Positions 1-14,000 of a stretch of DNA of 64,000 nt are shown piece after piece (the first letter of the stretch is position 1; every line of letters begins with the position of its first letter). The translations under genes were made by a program, and so were the position numbers. Source of the stretch: Lycocorax pyrrhopterus obiensis. Taxonomy: Eukaryota; Chordata; Aves; Passeriformes; Paradisaeidae. The stretch covers positions 59,889,535-59,953,534 of the forward strand of contig JACSVZ010000015.1 in NCBI GenBank assembly GCA_014706295.1, in the 5' to 3' direction. Under the pieces are notes generated by a model that saw only the letters and a program-made list of their open reading frames with translations, was not told where the DNA came from and did not search any database.

Positions 1-1949
1 AGGAAAAACATCCATAGCAAAGAATGGGAGCATAAGATAACTTAATGTAAAACTTGCCCTGCACAATGCTTCTAGATTTCTCCAAGAGGAGAAGAAACAA
101 TTTCAGATTAAGATTTCCTGAAGTACTCACATTTCTATAAAACCTCCATTTTCTTCTCAGATGCTTAACTTGCTAATTCATTCCACTGATTGCGTTATCC
201 TGTTTATATGGGCTTACTCATACCATCAGAACAACAGGCTTGCACACAGTACCCTTATGGTAGCTGATAATTGGAAGAACCAGAGAAAAGCTGGATTTTT
301 TCCATTCCTGCTAGCATTTGCATCCCAGCAGTCAAAGGTTTTGCACAAAGTTGACTAACCAAAAGTCTTTCTGTATCGTGGTTTCACTTTTTCAGATACA
401 TATTGCTGGATGAAATAAGAAATGTGTTTAGGCTGGTAATTTGTCTGATGCAGTGTCAATTCCAGACACTTCAGTGTGGTAACGCACAGTAGGCATGTAT
501 ACCTATATATATAAATCTATATATCTGCTCCTTACATGGCAACATCACTTTTCCGATAAGCTTTTTTTCACAGCTGAGATCAGACTGTACTTAAATGTTT
601 TTCCCCAAACGTGGTGCTCCTGTGAAAACTAGAGCTGCCAATGCCCATCCTATGCATCCTGTTTTCCTTTTCCACAGTGGCCTCCTGTGACCAATTTCAG
701 TCTAATAAAGCAAAGCATTTAATTTATTAGTTTTTTAGATTGGTGGCTTAGAAAGTTCTTCTCCTGTGGGCATTTGCAGCCTTTAACTTTGTTTCTGGAA
801 AATGCTCTTGCATTTGCACCAAGGTTACATTTCGTGTATATAATTTTTAAAATTTAAATGCTGCTAAAACTCAATTTTGCTATATAAAACCAAACTGTTT
901 CAGATACCAAAACACACTTAAGAATCTCCTAGGCCATTTGTGAGAAGCCTTCTCGAACTGAGTACTGCTAATTGATGGAAGGCTATTTTAAATTTTAAGG
1001 AACTAAAGCTTCAGAGCACCTGGCTGAACTTAAATGTGGAAGATGAACTCCATTATGATGCTTTTAACTTAGTGCATATTTTCGATCATATTATTCAGCA
1101 CAGTAAGTGGTTTGTTTGTTTGTTTCTTTGCAACATTTCCCCATATCTTTTGAGCAATGGTCAACATTTTAGAGTGCTATTGATGCTGTTACCAATGCTT
1201 TTCATTTCACGCTACAGTTTGGCAGGACACAGATAATCCAAAGTAAAAAGAGAAAGGCATGGAAATTAATCTCTAGCATTTGGCTACATATTGAGTGCCC
1301 TGAAAAGGGGAAAACAAAGTTTGGCCATAAACCGCAGATGCTTTTGAACTGAAGGAAAAACAAACAGCTTCATCTTCTGGAAGAGGGGATGTTGGGTCAG
1401 TCTGAGTTTTCTGGGATAACACAGCCTTCAGGTGAAGCAGAACTATTTTGGGTGGTAAGCTTTGGATGAAAGCAGCAAGAGATCAAGCCTTGTTAGTTCT
1501 TGGAAGAGATAATTAGGAAGTGGTCTAGCAGTCAAACAAGCTTCCTGTTTTCCTTAGAAGAAGGAACAACTCAATTTTATTTGAATTTCAGCTCCAATAT
1601 CCACACTTCTAGACAAGGACGATGCTACGCTTTATCAGTGTCTGAGACCATCATTCCCACATAGTAGAAAGAGTTTAAGGAAATGGAGTAGAGATGGAAT
1701 AGCCAGATACAGTCACTTTCTACTAGGCGGGCTTTGGCAACCTGACCTGTAGGCAAGAATTGTACACTTATTTTTGCAATGGGCCTGGGAGCATATTCAG
1801 GCTGCATTAAAAGTCTCTCATGTTTAAGCCTTGCCTTAAAATAAGGTTGTTTATGCAAAAGTTAATATTACAAGGAAGTGATTTTTTTTTTTAACTCTCT
1901 GAAAGGACAGGAATGCTGTGTGAGGATCTAGGATTTCTCCTGTACTTAC
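1..1949 (-). other. AKR1D1: AKR1D1 intron 8 (partial); last exon not found
   Basis: This follows the exon 8 donor. I looked on the minus strand for a short phase-2 exon coding about 13 residues resembling the human C-terminus (WRDHPEYPFHDEY, then stop) and saw none, so the final exon and 3' UTR probably lie left of the window. A short (TTTG)n run is at about 1110-1125. No other feature was recognised. Confidence 0.7.
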
Positions 1950-2032
1950 ATTAACAGTTCCACATAACGAACATTTTTGTTCAGGGCTTCAATTTCTTTC
2001 ATCTCTTTCTCAGTGAGGGAGAAGTCAAAGAT
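1950..2032 (-). CDS. AKR1D1: AKR1D1 coding exon 8
   Basis: Codes residues 286-312 and the first two bases of codon 313 (83 bp, exits in phase 2), from [18 protein letters not shown] to YVELL, then AT. If the next exon starts with G, codon 313 is Met as in human. It forms the last helix and the start of the C-terminal loop C over the steroid site. The acceptor is CTCCTCCATTAG and the donor GTAAGT (1949-1944). Confidence 0.95.
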
Positions 2033-5000
2033 CTAATGGAGGAGATGTTAGGAATGTGTTAGCATTTCTTGTCATAATCAACCTTCATATGTTCCAGATT
2101 CCAGAAGTACAATCCCTCCTTCTCCCTGTATCTCTCCCACAAACCCATGCCTACTTGCGTTTGCAGGAGTCTCGAGGACATGAATAAGCCCAGTCACATT
2201 TGCCTACACCCTTTTTGCAAGAAGGGGAAGGTAGTCTGGCAATACTGAGCCACCAGCTTTGAAAGCAATGTATTTCCAGGGAAAGCAGGGAGCAGTGTGG
2301 GTACTGAGTGCTGCAAGGGATGCAGGAACAAATTCATCTTATTTGTGGGTGGTGTCAAGCCAGGTGTTTTCTAGCTGTGTGGTTGTGAACCTCTCTGTCA
2401 CACCTGCATGCAGCAGCCCTGCCCTAGCACAGCCGTCCCATACCTGAAGACTGGGCAGAACAATTGGTCATTGCTGAGCTCCTGCAGCCTTGGGCTGCTG
2501 ACCTACTGAGTTACCTCATCTCGCTTGTGCTGCTCACTGCAGCAGCTGATGCTCTGGGACACACCACCAGCTGGAGCTTTAGCTGCTCCAGAGGGTTAAA
2601 AGACACCAACATTTTCTCTATGCATTGCTCTATTATTGCCACATCTTGTTACCATTTAGCAGTGGGGACAAAAAGCATCAAATGTGGCAAAGTTTGCCAT
2701 TGGTCGAGTCCTGCATATGTCTACAGAAAAAAATGGGGAAATGACCTTCTATAGGGGCTAAGCCAATGTAAGTGAATTCATCCATGTACTGCTGGGGTGG
2801 GAATTTACCTGGAAATTCTCTCTGATGCGTTGTGGATTGAAACTTTTCGGGATGACCACCACCCCTCGCTGGACGTTGAAACGCAAAGCAACCTGTGCCG
2901 CAGTCTTGTTGTACTTCTTGCCAATGGCATTCAGCACAGGATCCTTCAGTAAAGGAGGGGAGGACACATTTACCCTGGAAGAAAAGTGGGAAGAAAAAGA
3001 AAACAAAAAACCTCCTCATGTTCAATGTCAAAACATAGGGGCATCTACTCGTTTGTGGACAGAACACTGCACCTTTTGACAAGTAGGGTGAAAGACGGGA
3101 GAAAAGCTTTGGCTCTTAGGTTGGCGAGTTGTCAAAGGCAACTTCCTATGTGATGTCCTAACATTGACTTAGTTTCTCCTTCTTCACCTAAGCCTCACAC
3201 GTTCCCAGTTCCAAACACTTGCCTTCTGTTAGAGGAGACCTAAGGCAACCTCCTATGCGGACACCTGGCATTCTTTGATGACAGCATGCAGCAGGAGTGT
3301 TGAAAGTTTACACTCACAACAGTAATATTTAGACACTGAATTTCAAAATGACTTTAAAAAATGGGGGCAGAGGTATTTTGCACAGAGATCCAGGAGTGGA
3401 GAACTATGTTTCCCTGGATATTGTCCTCCTATTAGAAAGTAACATGGAGACTTACCATGATTCATCCCTTGAGGTTCCCAAAGGGCTGTACCCAACAATT
3501 ACAATGTCATGTTGTCTGCAAAATTCTAGGAGTTTGGGTTGGGTGAAGTAGGGATGGCATTCTACCTACAAGAGTAACAAAGAAAGAACGATTAATCAAC
3601 AGGATGAGATAGAGAAGCAGAAGATATCCCAGTATTTGTGAGATCTACAGACCAGGTGATGCTTTCAGGAAAGGATATGTGTAAGTTAGGGAATAGGGAA
3701 ACTTAATCTGTGGTTACTATTCTAATTATACATTGCTGGGTAATTGATTTTTTGGGTTTGGTTTTTTTTTTTGGTGGACAGCAGATTAACATCTGCAACT
3801 ATAATTTGGCTGCAGGGAACTTTTATTGGCCCCCAGTGGAAAGGTGGCAATAAGTGGAGGTTATGGAGGTGAGGGAAGCTCACTAGACAAGTAGACTGAA
3901 AAGGCAACCCATCTCATGTGGGTCAGTTCTCAGTTTCTCTGCCTCTTGCATTCAGGATGACTAATCTGATGTTGTTTTTAGGGAAGTGTTGGCATAAACT
4001 GTCCCAGTTAGAAAGGTAGGGGGGGTATACAAAAGGTGAGATTATGACATTGTTGTGAGCTCTTCCCTCCCACATTGCAAACACTGTTCCCTCACAGGCA
4101 TGGATTTTCTGGCCGTGATGTCAGACTCTGGGAAATGGATGTCTAAAAGGCGACAGAGCAACCACTGTTTGCAGTGGTTACTATCTGGCAAGTCTGAAGC
4201 TATCTGGCACATCTATGCCTGCTGGCCAGCTGCCCTAAGATGGGCTTAATTTTTTGCCTGGTTTTCCTGGACCCCAGGAAGCATCAGCAATGCTCAGTGC
4301 AGTCTTAGGGGCACGCCAGAAACAGCAATTGCATTTTGCACCCGCTGGGCATGTTAATACCACGGAAGGGTGCTGGAATTTCCTATTCTCGCAGGCAGCC
4401 CTTCCCTCCAGGCCAAATGCAGAAATGAAAGCTGTGGCCAGCATCCTTGCCCTGCCTCACAGCCAGTCCAGCCCTCCAGGCCACGCGCTGGGAGTGGGAA
4501 GTTGGTCCCAGTTGGTCCCTGGCCTCTTCTCTGTTACTGCTAATGTGGATATTTGTTTGTGCCAGACAAGTCAGAAGAGCTTCCCAGTGATTTCTAGGAA
4601 ATGCAGTGACCTGCCAAATGCTGGAGCCAAAGGTACTGGGCGCTCAGATGGGTCGCTGCCACTTGTCACCTTCTCAGCCCCGCTGCTGTAATTTAATTCG
4701 GATGTGCCTGTCATCCTCATAGGATTGTTCAGCACGAGCCAGCCACTTGACGGGGTCTCCTTTAATTGAGCGTTTTCTCTATCTCTTACAAATGTCTTAG
4801 AGGAAAAGTACAAGAGAGCAAGTACAGGAAATTTAGGAGTTGCTCCTAATGGCTTTTACACTTGAGAAGCTCGGAGTGACTCAGAATCCGTAGGGTTGGG
4901 TTGGTGTCAGCTAAGGTAGACATGGCTTCATTGAGGACTGGTTAGCTCTGAATGGTTTTCTTGGGAGTTTTTTGACTTGAAATAAGGTACATGGCAGAGA

Positions 5001-8000
5001 TCTAAGACTTCTTTGACTCAGCATTTAACCTTGTTATGGAGCTTTGGCACAGAGGCACCAGTTTTATAGTCCTGGAGCAGAAACTGAGGGAAGTGATTGC
5101 TCCAGAGCCTTCAAATATTGATCTTTAGCCCAGATAGGAAGAGTAATATTTTCAAGCTGGAAATGGAAGTACGGAGGGCATCTATGGCAAAGTACACATC
5201 ACCTTTCCGTACATGGTGGCTTAGGCTGGGTTTGCCTTTGTGTTTCCCAAAGTGGCACCATGGCAGGCACTGCCCTTGGCTTGCAGGCATACCTGGTTGC
5301 TGACAGGTTTGTACTTAAGTCCTGGCTTGTTCATGATCATCTCCAGTTGCCTGCGGTTGAAATTGGATACTCCAATAGACTTTGCCAAGCCTGCATCTTT
5401 ACATGCCTCCAGAGCCTACAAAGAAAGCAAAGACAAGAGGAGTCTCACATGTTGGCTTGATTTCTTGGAGTGTGCATTTTAGAGAGAGATGGAAGATAGA
5501 CCATTATTGAGACTGCAGAAAACCCTTTGCTGCAGCAGAATTAACAGCTCTATTAGCATGAGGGCTGGTGTCGTCCAGGCAAACCAAACTCTATTCCTGT
5601 GTCGACATGCTTTCCAGACCAAACTCTAATGTTTTATACCTCTTGTGAGGGTAGAATTTGTCTGGAGAGCAGAAAGATTGAACCTGAGATATAGATACTT
5701 AAGTGCCAGGCAGCTGCTTTTAAAGAGTTTGCTTACTTTATGCTGCTTTAGCAGTGCCTCAAAGCTGGAGAAGGAAAAGTGAACGAAACAGATTGCTTTT
5801 CTGATAAGTCAATTCACTCCTTTTGATTGTAAGTCAGTTTTTCATGTGAAGTCTCTCTCCAGTGAAATCCCCTAAATATCTGGCAAGGCACATCACAAAA
5901 CCTGCACAGAAAACATCCGTACAGTATAAAGCAGAAAAAAAAAAAAAGGTGAATGAGAGAGAGGCATTCTAGATATTTTGTATTTTAGGCAAATCCTAAT
6001 AGCTGAGAAACTCTTATGAATACTGGATATGAATATGTTCCCTGGTCTTTATTAGCTTCATCTGCTGGATTGTTAAGGGGAAAGGGGTTCCTTTCCCATG
6101 GTCTTCCCCTTTGCTGCCAGAAACTCTGCACACAAATAATTCAGTGACTGTTTGAGGCAGAGCAGACCCCACCATGGAGCTGGATGCCCCTCCAGATTTT
6201 GTTATTCTTTCTGTCTCACAGGAGCTGAAAGCAGGGAGGTAAGAGGCACTTTGTGTTTGATGACCTCTAGTTGGCCTCATATGCCTTCTATCACTCTGTG
6301 ACAAGCCAGCAAATACAGTCATCTGGATTAATTTTTGCCTGCTAGCACCACACTGAGAGAGTGAAATTATCTGGATTGAGTTGAGCCATTTTAATTTAGA
6401 TCGATGCTGCTATTTGCAGGCACTCCCCACCACCTATTTTTCTCCTGGCTTATTAGCTGAAAAGAGTGGCCTGCTATAGAATACCCCTTACATTAAGCAC
6501 CAGCTCAAAGACAAAAATGTAACTGTGTTGGGAGAGTTGTTGCTTTTGACATCTGAGCAACCATCCTGTGAAAAGAGAGGAAAGAACTGCACCAGCCAAA
6601 GTCAAGTGTAACATAAACAGCTAGCGTGGAAGTCCCCCTCCCCCCCAAGACCCAGCCTGGATGGATCAGCTGCCAAGGGAAAGTTCAGGCCCACCTCGGG
6701 CTCTCTCCCACTTCAAAATTTCACTCAGAATTTCACCATATTCATCTTTATCTGCTGTACCTCGAGTAGAGCTAAATTGGGACGTGACTATCCAGATCCA
6801 GACAGTGCAAGCTGAAGTGGAGCACGTAGTAGCACCTCTTATCTCTCATGGTGTGAGCTGGGCGTAATTAGTGATGCTATTTCATCAGACCTGGTGCAGA
6901 AGCAGAGCTGAGCAGCTCTGGCCGTGGACTAAAGATGTGTCCATGGCTTTGAGAGGCAGAAGTGTGAGGAGATTGCTAATCTCACTTTCTGCCTCACTCA
7001 AGATCCTGAAGCCAAATGACATGAGGGTCGATGAGACATCTGCCTGAAGGACTAGAGCACATCACAAACAAATGTAGGATGCAATCTTTCAGGCAAATGC
7101 TACTTCCCTCCAAGTTTTCTTACCAGAAAAATCTTGTGTTCCCATCTGATAAGTAAATTTAGAAGTGAGTGAACTTGTTCTAATGGCAAGTGATGGCAAG
7201 GTCTTGGTCTTTGTTTTTTGGGGTTTTTTTTGAGGGAGGGAGGTGTTCGTTTGTTGTTTTTTGTTGTGTTTTTTTTTTAAAATAGGGTATTTTGCTTGAT
7301 TGTTTGGTTTTTTTATGGTGAGCTTTAGGGCAAAATCTGTTTTTTCCTGAAAGTGAAAATATTTTTTTTTTAAGATGATCCAGTCTCAGGGCTCCAACTG
7401 TCTCTTTCTGTGAAGATCTGATAAAGGGGAAGGATTGGTAAAAATCTAATGATAAAAGCTTCCAGTAGTGAATATAGAGTGCACTCTCTGAATGAAGGGA
7501 TGCGGATGCCTGATATTTCAACAATGTTTTGTTATAAAAATAATTAAATGATAGCAAAAAGAGACATGCTTAAGGACAGAAGTAAAATATATCCATGGAG
7601 CTAGTAGAATTCGATCCATTTCCCCTGGCAATTTGCTTCAGTTATGTTTATGAAAACCACAAGTAAAAACAAGAATGAGTATTTGTGGGTTTAAGGCATA
7701 TATGGATGGATGCTGTGTTTACTTACCTCCCACGTGGCACATAAGTCTGTCTCATGGTAGATAAATTTTCCATTTTCATCTTTTGGGTAGAGTGCATCTC
7801 CAGGCTGAAAAGTAAAACCATACTTCTATGCTTTAAAGAAAAATTTTTCACTCCTTAGAGCAAAAATTTTTTCACGGACTCTGTTTCTACTAGTAAACAG
7901 CAAAAAAAAGTTGAATAGTTTTCTGAAACACCCTAAGTTCAGCAGGTCATTCATGCTGGCCTTACCACATCCTTGTCTGCTAGATCGCCCTTGGATGCAC

Positions 8001-11000
8001 TCCTGAACTGTCACATGAGAGTACACTCAGGAGTTCCTGGATGGCCTTGTTTTTCAGTAAACTTTCGACCTTTATGTTATGGCATCCAAAAGACTCATCT
8101 CCTTCCAAAGGGCTGGGTTAGAGTACCAGCCTGTATTCTCTTCTACTTCTTCCCTCTTTTCTTTTTAGCCCTTCCCTTGCCTCCTGCTTGTGTCCTAGGC
8201 ACTTGAGCACTGGACTAAGCTGGTACTCTCCTCAAGAGCTGGAGGGTCCAAGAGCTACTAGCGGTAAAGGGCTATGGGCATAGCTAGCCTCTAAGTGCAT
8301 TATCCACCTTTCTTTGGGCACTAGAAACTCTTCCTTCCGATCTCTATACTCTGTAGGCTTCAGAGATGATTTATGAGCTGGTATCTCACAAGCACAGCTT
8401 TCTCTTATTTGCTGGTCATTTCACTGCTGTTTCAGGCAATGCATTAACACCTCTCTCCCCTGTGTCTGATCACAATTTCACTCTTGTGTTTTGCTAGGGT
8501 TTGGGTTTTCTTTTTTTTGAACAAAAACCCTTCAGTGATGTTTGACATCTGATCTGACTTCAAACTGCTACATTTCAAAGGCCTGGGTAGAAGATGTTGA
8601 CGTGGTAACTCCTTGGGAACATGCAGCTGTGACTAATATGATCAGCAACTATCACCTCCCAATTCAGTCGAGTTCAAATCCAAGGCATTTAATGGGAAAA
8701 GTGAGCCTAAGGAAAACACAGCCTCAGATTTCAGAGGGCCAAGGTCTCAGTTACAGACATAAGCCTGTCTCCTCCAAATGTGCTGATTTTCCTCAGAGAA
8801 TTCCACAAAGACAATTTGTTGCTTTTGTTGCTCTGTCTTGCTGGAAAAAAGAATATCTTAACTAGATGGAGGTAGGTGGCTGTTGGGCACATTTTTTTTT
8901 CTGTTAGAAGGCAAAGTGTTTGCCCTCATAACTTGAGGTGGAGAAGCTTTAATTGCAAAAGCACCCCATGGTATTTTGGGAAAAAATATTCATCCCATGA
9001 TACCCCAGCACACTTTCCAAGGACTGCAAGTTCAACATACAGCAGTTGGACTTGTTTAAGTTCAGGAAATGAGTCTGAATTCAGGACCTTTTTACTCTGT
9101 CCCACTTCTAATTCATTAACTTCTATTCAACTTTTTTTTATAGTAGTCAATAGGCAGCAATTGCATCAGCTAATTTACCATCGTCCCATTTTCCTCTATT
9201 TCTATCACTTGTGTTTTAAAAAATGAACCAAGTCAGCATGAATGGTGCTTGAAGACAAACTTCTTTTGACTGAGATGTGGCGTGAACTGCTGTGGATTTC
9301 TACAGCGGTCAATTCTTCCTCCTACCAGCAGAGGTGTTCAAGTGCAGTTGTCTCTGCTTGATAGTCTCCAGGCAAAACTTTCCCTGCCAAGCTATCTTTT
9401 TATGCAAGGAAATTTCTGAATGGAAGAACTGCCTGCAGATGGATAAAGTGCTGAGAGAAAGGCAGTGTTTTGATGGTGACAGGGTGGTGGTTATGGGGTC
9501 TTTGAGAAGGTCTTTCAGAAGTTGGACACGTTTCAGCTCTGGATTCTCATGAACTACACCATACCAGTCAGTCCCAGAAATGCTGTTGTCTTCTCTTGCA
9601 GTTCTCTTGGAAATAGCCTTGTGCTTTACACTGGGTGTGAGGTGGCTTGCTACCATGCTGCTGCACGAGCACTGAAATTAGTGTGGCAACACTGTGCAGT
9701 CACTGCCATTATGCAGGGAACACATCTTATCATGTCATGTTCGAAGTCTGGAGGCACTCCAAAAGGTACCAGACAGCTTACTTGCCAGTTTTAAACCCAG
9801 CAGTTGTTAACCACTGAGAGGAAAAGTCCTGCTCCCGTTATAAAAATTTTCTCACCAACACAGATGCAGGAAGACAGGTTTGCACATCCCATTACTTTCA
9901 TAAAATGGTGTTTGACAAGCAGGCTTTCTCAAGAAAGCCATTTTAACAATCTGTGAATGCCTGTCCTATAAACAGAAGGGCAACAGGTAGTCAACTAGTG
10001 AGGCCAATGGTCTATTTTGAGTTATTCTTTTAAAATGACAAGATACTTAGATGAGACTTGTTCAGTATAACACTAAAATACCTGCTTTCCTGTCAGATCA
10101 CAGAATCACGCAGTTGGGACCAACTTGCAGATGATTTACTGCACAGATTGATGCTTACTGATGAATTAGCCATCTGAGAAGAGTCCCCTAAAAAACCTGC
10201 TGGTGGGTATGAGCTCCCCAGGCAGAGGGCACATGGTGGCCCAGAGGAGACCTGTTCCTGCTGGTCATCTGCCTTGCTAGGGTAGAGGGGCTGAGCACCG
10301 CTGCTGGGGGCTAAAGGCAGGAAGGACAAAAGTCCTGAATGGGGAATCGACATGGGAAAGTATACAGGGAGGTGTAGGCTAATGTTGGTAGGTCAGCTAA
10401 TAATTTCACCCCACGTGTTGGCTGTCCTTGAGCTGTGGAAAAGCAGTGGGACTTTGCTGACTGGTGCTCTCTGAAACCATAGTCCTCCTACTCTGCCTGA
10501 AAGCCCTGTGACAAATTGCTGGCTGGGCTCTGCAGGGGCATATTTCTTACTGTTTTCAGAGTGGTACTGTAAGTTCTGTCTCAAGTACATCTGGTTCCAA
10601 CCAAAGACTGTGTTTCCTAGAAGACTTTTGGGGAGAAAAGCATGAATGGTTGCAGACTAGGGGGGAGTAGGAGTTTCTTAGAGTTACACCTGCATACTCC
10701 TCATCAAAGGCAAGCACCACAGGCAGGATGGCTGTATTTGTGAGAGAGGGAGCACGGAAAGGAAACCTGTCACCACTGCAAAAGGATGGGGTTTTTTCTT
10801 TTTGTATTTGACACAGAAAAATGTATATTTTTCAGGCAGAAAGTGACTTCTTTTTTTCTCTCCTCTCATGAGAAACATGAATGAATGTCTAGGTCTGCTA
10901 CTCCTTTAACAGCTCAAGATTGTTGATACAAGCCTCAGGGAGTCAGATGTACATTACTTTAAAGCCAGCTGTCTATATCTTTATATTGTGAGACAATGAC

Positions 11001-14000
11001 CTTCACTATGTGGGAGAATGAACTACTAAAGAATACAAACACAAGAAGAGGGAAACAGGAAATTGCTAGTGGTGGGAAATTTTCAAAAATGTACCCAAAA
11101 GGATTCCATACGTGTGACCGTATAAATAAAATTTTAATATCAGAGTCTGGTTACTCCTATACAGGTCTTAATAGGATATGGCCTCCTCAAGGGAAAAAAA
11201 GGGCTGCAAGTGTAATGTGATAGCTGCATTGGTAAATTGCTTCCTATCTGATAGTTCTGGTAATTTTAAGTCTGCAGCAAAATACTATTTTAATAATCAG
11301 AGAACTATCTTGCCAAAAGAGGCCAGTTTAGAGCTCAAACCTCATTCAGAAACAATTAACCAACTAATTGCCTGACCCTGTTGTCTCTAAGAAGAAGGAT
11401 TTAATTAGTTCAAAACCACTTAAATGTTTCGAATATCATTCTCCTAATTTCATCTGTCTTTATATATGTACTTGTAGAGGAAAATTGTAAAGCAAGGTAC
11501 AAAGAGCTGTGAAAGCAGAACTTTTGTGGACTTGCAAGAGGGAGGCATGCAACTCTGATGTGAGCTCCCTACATTCAAAGGTTTTGCCTGTAAGTTGCCC
11601 ACAGCCAGCAGTATGAAGGAATATCAGCCTTAAACATTCAAGAACGAGAGATGGACAGCCCATATTTGGCACCAGCTGTGATCCACTGAAGCTGAGCACT
11701 GCAGTTATGGAGATTAAGATCATAACCACGATTTGCCCAGCAGCTTTAATGCGGGACAGATTAAGGAAACCAACTTGGTGACTTCTTTGCCTTTCCCTCT
11801 CCCCCTCCAAGCTTTGCCCCTGGCCTGTTGCTGCTTTATATGACCTCTTTCCTCCAGTGACTCCCTTCTCATGGCTCAGAGAGGATTCAGACATATGTAC
11901 GGCTTCAGCTATGGTAATTTTTCATAGTAGGAACTGCTCAACCCTTGTTGGAAGACCTGTCCTTCCAGCAGAAAGACTCCAAGCAACATCTGTCCTGGCC
12001 TGTTCTCACACCACCTGTAAGCCTTTCTTTGAGTGGGTAGCACACAGAAATACATGTATGCAGTATATATCAAAATACATGTGTTTTCTGCCCAAAATGC
12101 TATTGACAGCACAGGCTGGAAGCTGCAAGGAAGCCCTATGCTAGAGCTAGATCTATGCTAGATGGAGACCTTGGTTCAAGCCAAGCTCATGCACTTTTTC
12201 CAAGCAATTTTTCTTTTTACCTTGAAAGCCATTGGCAGCTCAATAATGTAGAGGTCAACATAGTCCAGCTGCAGGATCTTCAGGGTTTTCTCCAGCGTGG
12301 GACGCACCAGCTCTGGGGGGTGGCAGGTGTTCCACAGCTGGGGAGGCAAGCACAGGCTTTTTTTGGGTGCCAGGAGGAACAGTGAGCCAGCTGAATCCCT
12401 GCAACACACACTCCCTCCCTCTTGTCCTTCTGACAGAGCCCATTATGCACAGTGCAAAGACATTGTGGTCTACATCCCTGCAAGGCAGAGGTGAGGGCCT
12501 TACCTTGCCTTCTGTCAGAGCCAGGTGCAGAGGTTAAGATGGGAATTCTTGCCCAGGACTGATGCAGTGTAGACCCAGTAAAGCCATTACGTATTTTTTT
12601 ATTACAACAGAGGTTCTTCTGAGCTGAGTATATTCCAAACTCTTGCTCAATGAAATTAGATTCCTTTTGTTTTCCAAGCATATGCTTTCACTGAAAAACT
12701 TTGTTCCCACAAGGAATCTGTGGTCAGTTTTATGCTTGAAGGCAGAAGCTCGGATCATGTGAGTTAGCTATTGAACAGCCAATCACCCAGCACAAAGAGA
12801 ATCTTCTGGTTTTCTCCTGTGGTCATGGAGCCTGAGAGACTGCCTGATGTAGGGAAGTTTTCACTTATTCCCCAGTCCTCACGGGAAGATGTGTTTGTGT
12901 TTAGTCACTGTAATGCAGGTGTGAGTAGTTAAAGCACAGCCTTCCATACCTCTTTAATCCCAACTGCTTCCTTTCAGGGTTATGCCCCAAGGTTGCTATG
13001 GAGTGTGCTTAGCTGGTGAGTGTTCAATACTATCTCTTACTGAACTCTGCTGATGCAAGTCTCTTGCAAGAATAAAACCATAGCATGGTAATTAGTAACC
13101 AAGAGCTCTTTGTAAACTGATTGAGTTTTGTCGATTTTAACTGCAGCAGAATTAACACACAACAGAAGGTTTAAAGTGCCATCTGAAGGCACACAGTAAG
13201 TTGGGTTTTTTTTTTTTTTCAACTTACGAATCTAATGTGTGGAGTCATGTTGAGGTTTTTGTCACTTTTGTTGGTTGGAAAAACCTGCTATTTGCTGGTA
13301 TGGTCATTGTCTAGTTAGTTGTGCCACCAAAGCTGACAGCCACTGTATGCCAAGGTATGGAATGAACTCGTTCTAAAGACACAAAACTTGAATTGTGATT
13401 TGTGGGAGGAGATGTTGATTATAGGTGTCAAAGGGTATAGCCTGGCTAAGTTTTAAGGTATTTTAGGTGCTTGTTTTGTTTTTAAACAAGGTTATAGTTA
13501 TTCCCCAGGAAAACAATCTGCTCAGTTCAGCCCGAAGAAGCAAGGACACGTTAAGTTGTACTGAGAGCAGGACATCTGACCCTGCCCTAAGCTGACAAAC
13601 CAAAACACCTGGAAATTCATACTAGGCCTTCCTCAGCTGTGTCCTGCAAGGTGTGAAGAATTTGTGGTCAGTAAGAGTGGAAAGAGGCTGAGGTGTACTA
13701 CACTAAAGGGACCAAGGTCCTGTTCTCAAGAGTTTTAAGCTGTTCCACCGGATTTACTGAAAACCTTCGGTCTATGTATTTTTTAAGAATTTTACATGCA
13801 AAATGAGCTTAACTTGTATTTAAGTAAGGAAATGACGTCGTAGACCCTTCATGTTCAGTTTGTTACTGCGTTTTAGAAATTTGGTAACACAAGACATATT
13901 GCTTAGAAGTAGTTTTTCTGAGTGCCCTTTCTAGCCCAGTTCTATGGAGCTAGCATTTGCCAGTAAACACACTTCCCTTTAAAAAACTGCAGAGGTTCTA

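Noticed and set aside
10096..10140. Possible CR1 3' end (CACAGAATCAC followed by a loosely similar stretch)
   Set aside because: Only about 11 bases match well, and the sequence after it does not follow the CR1 body.
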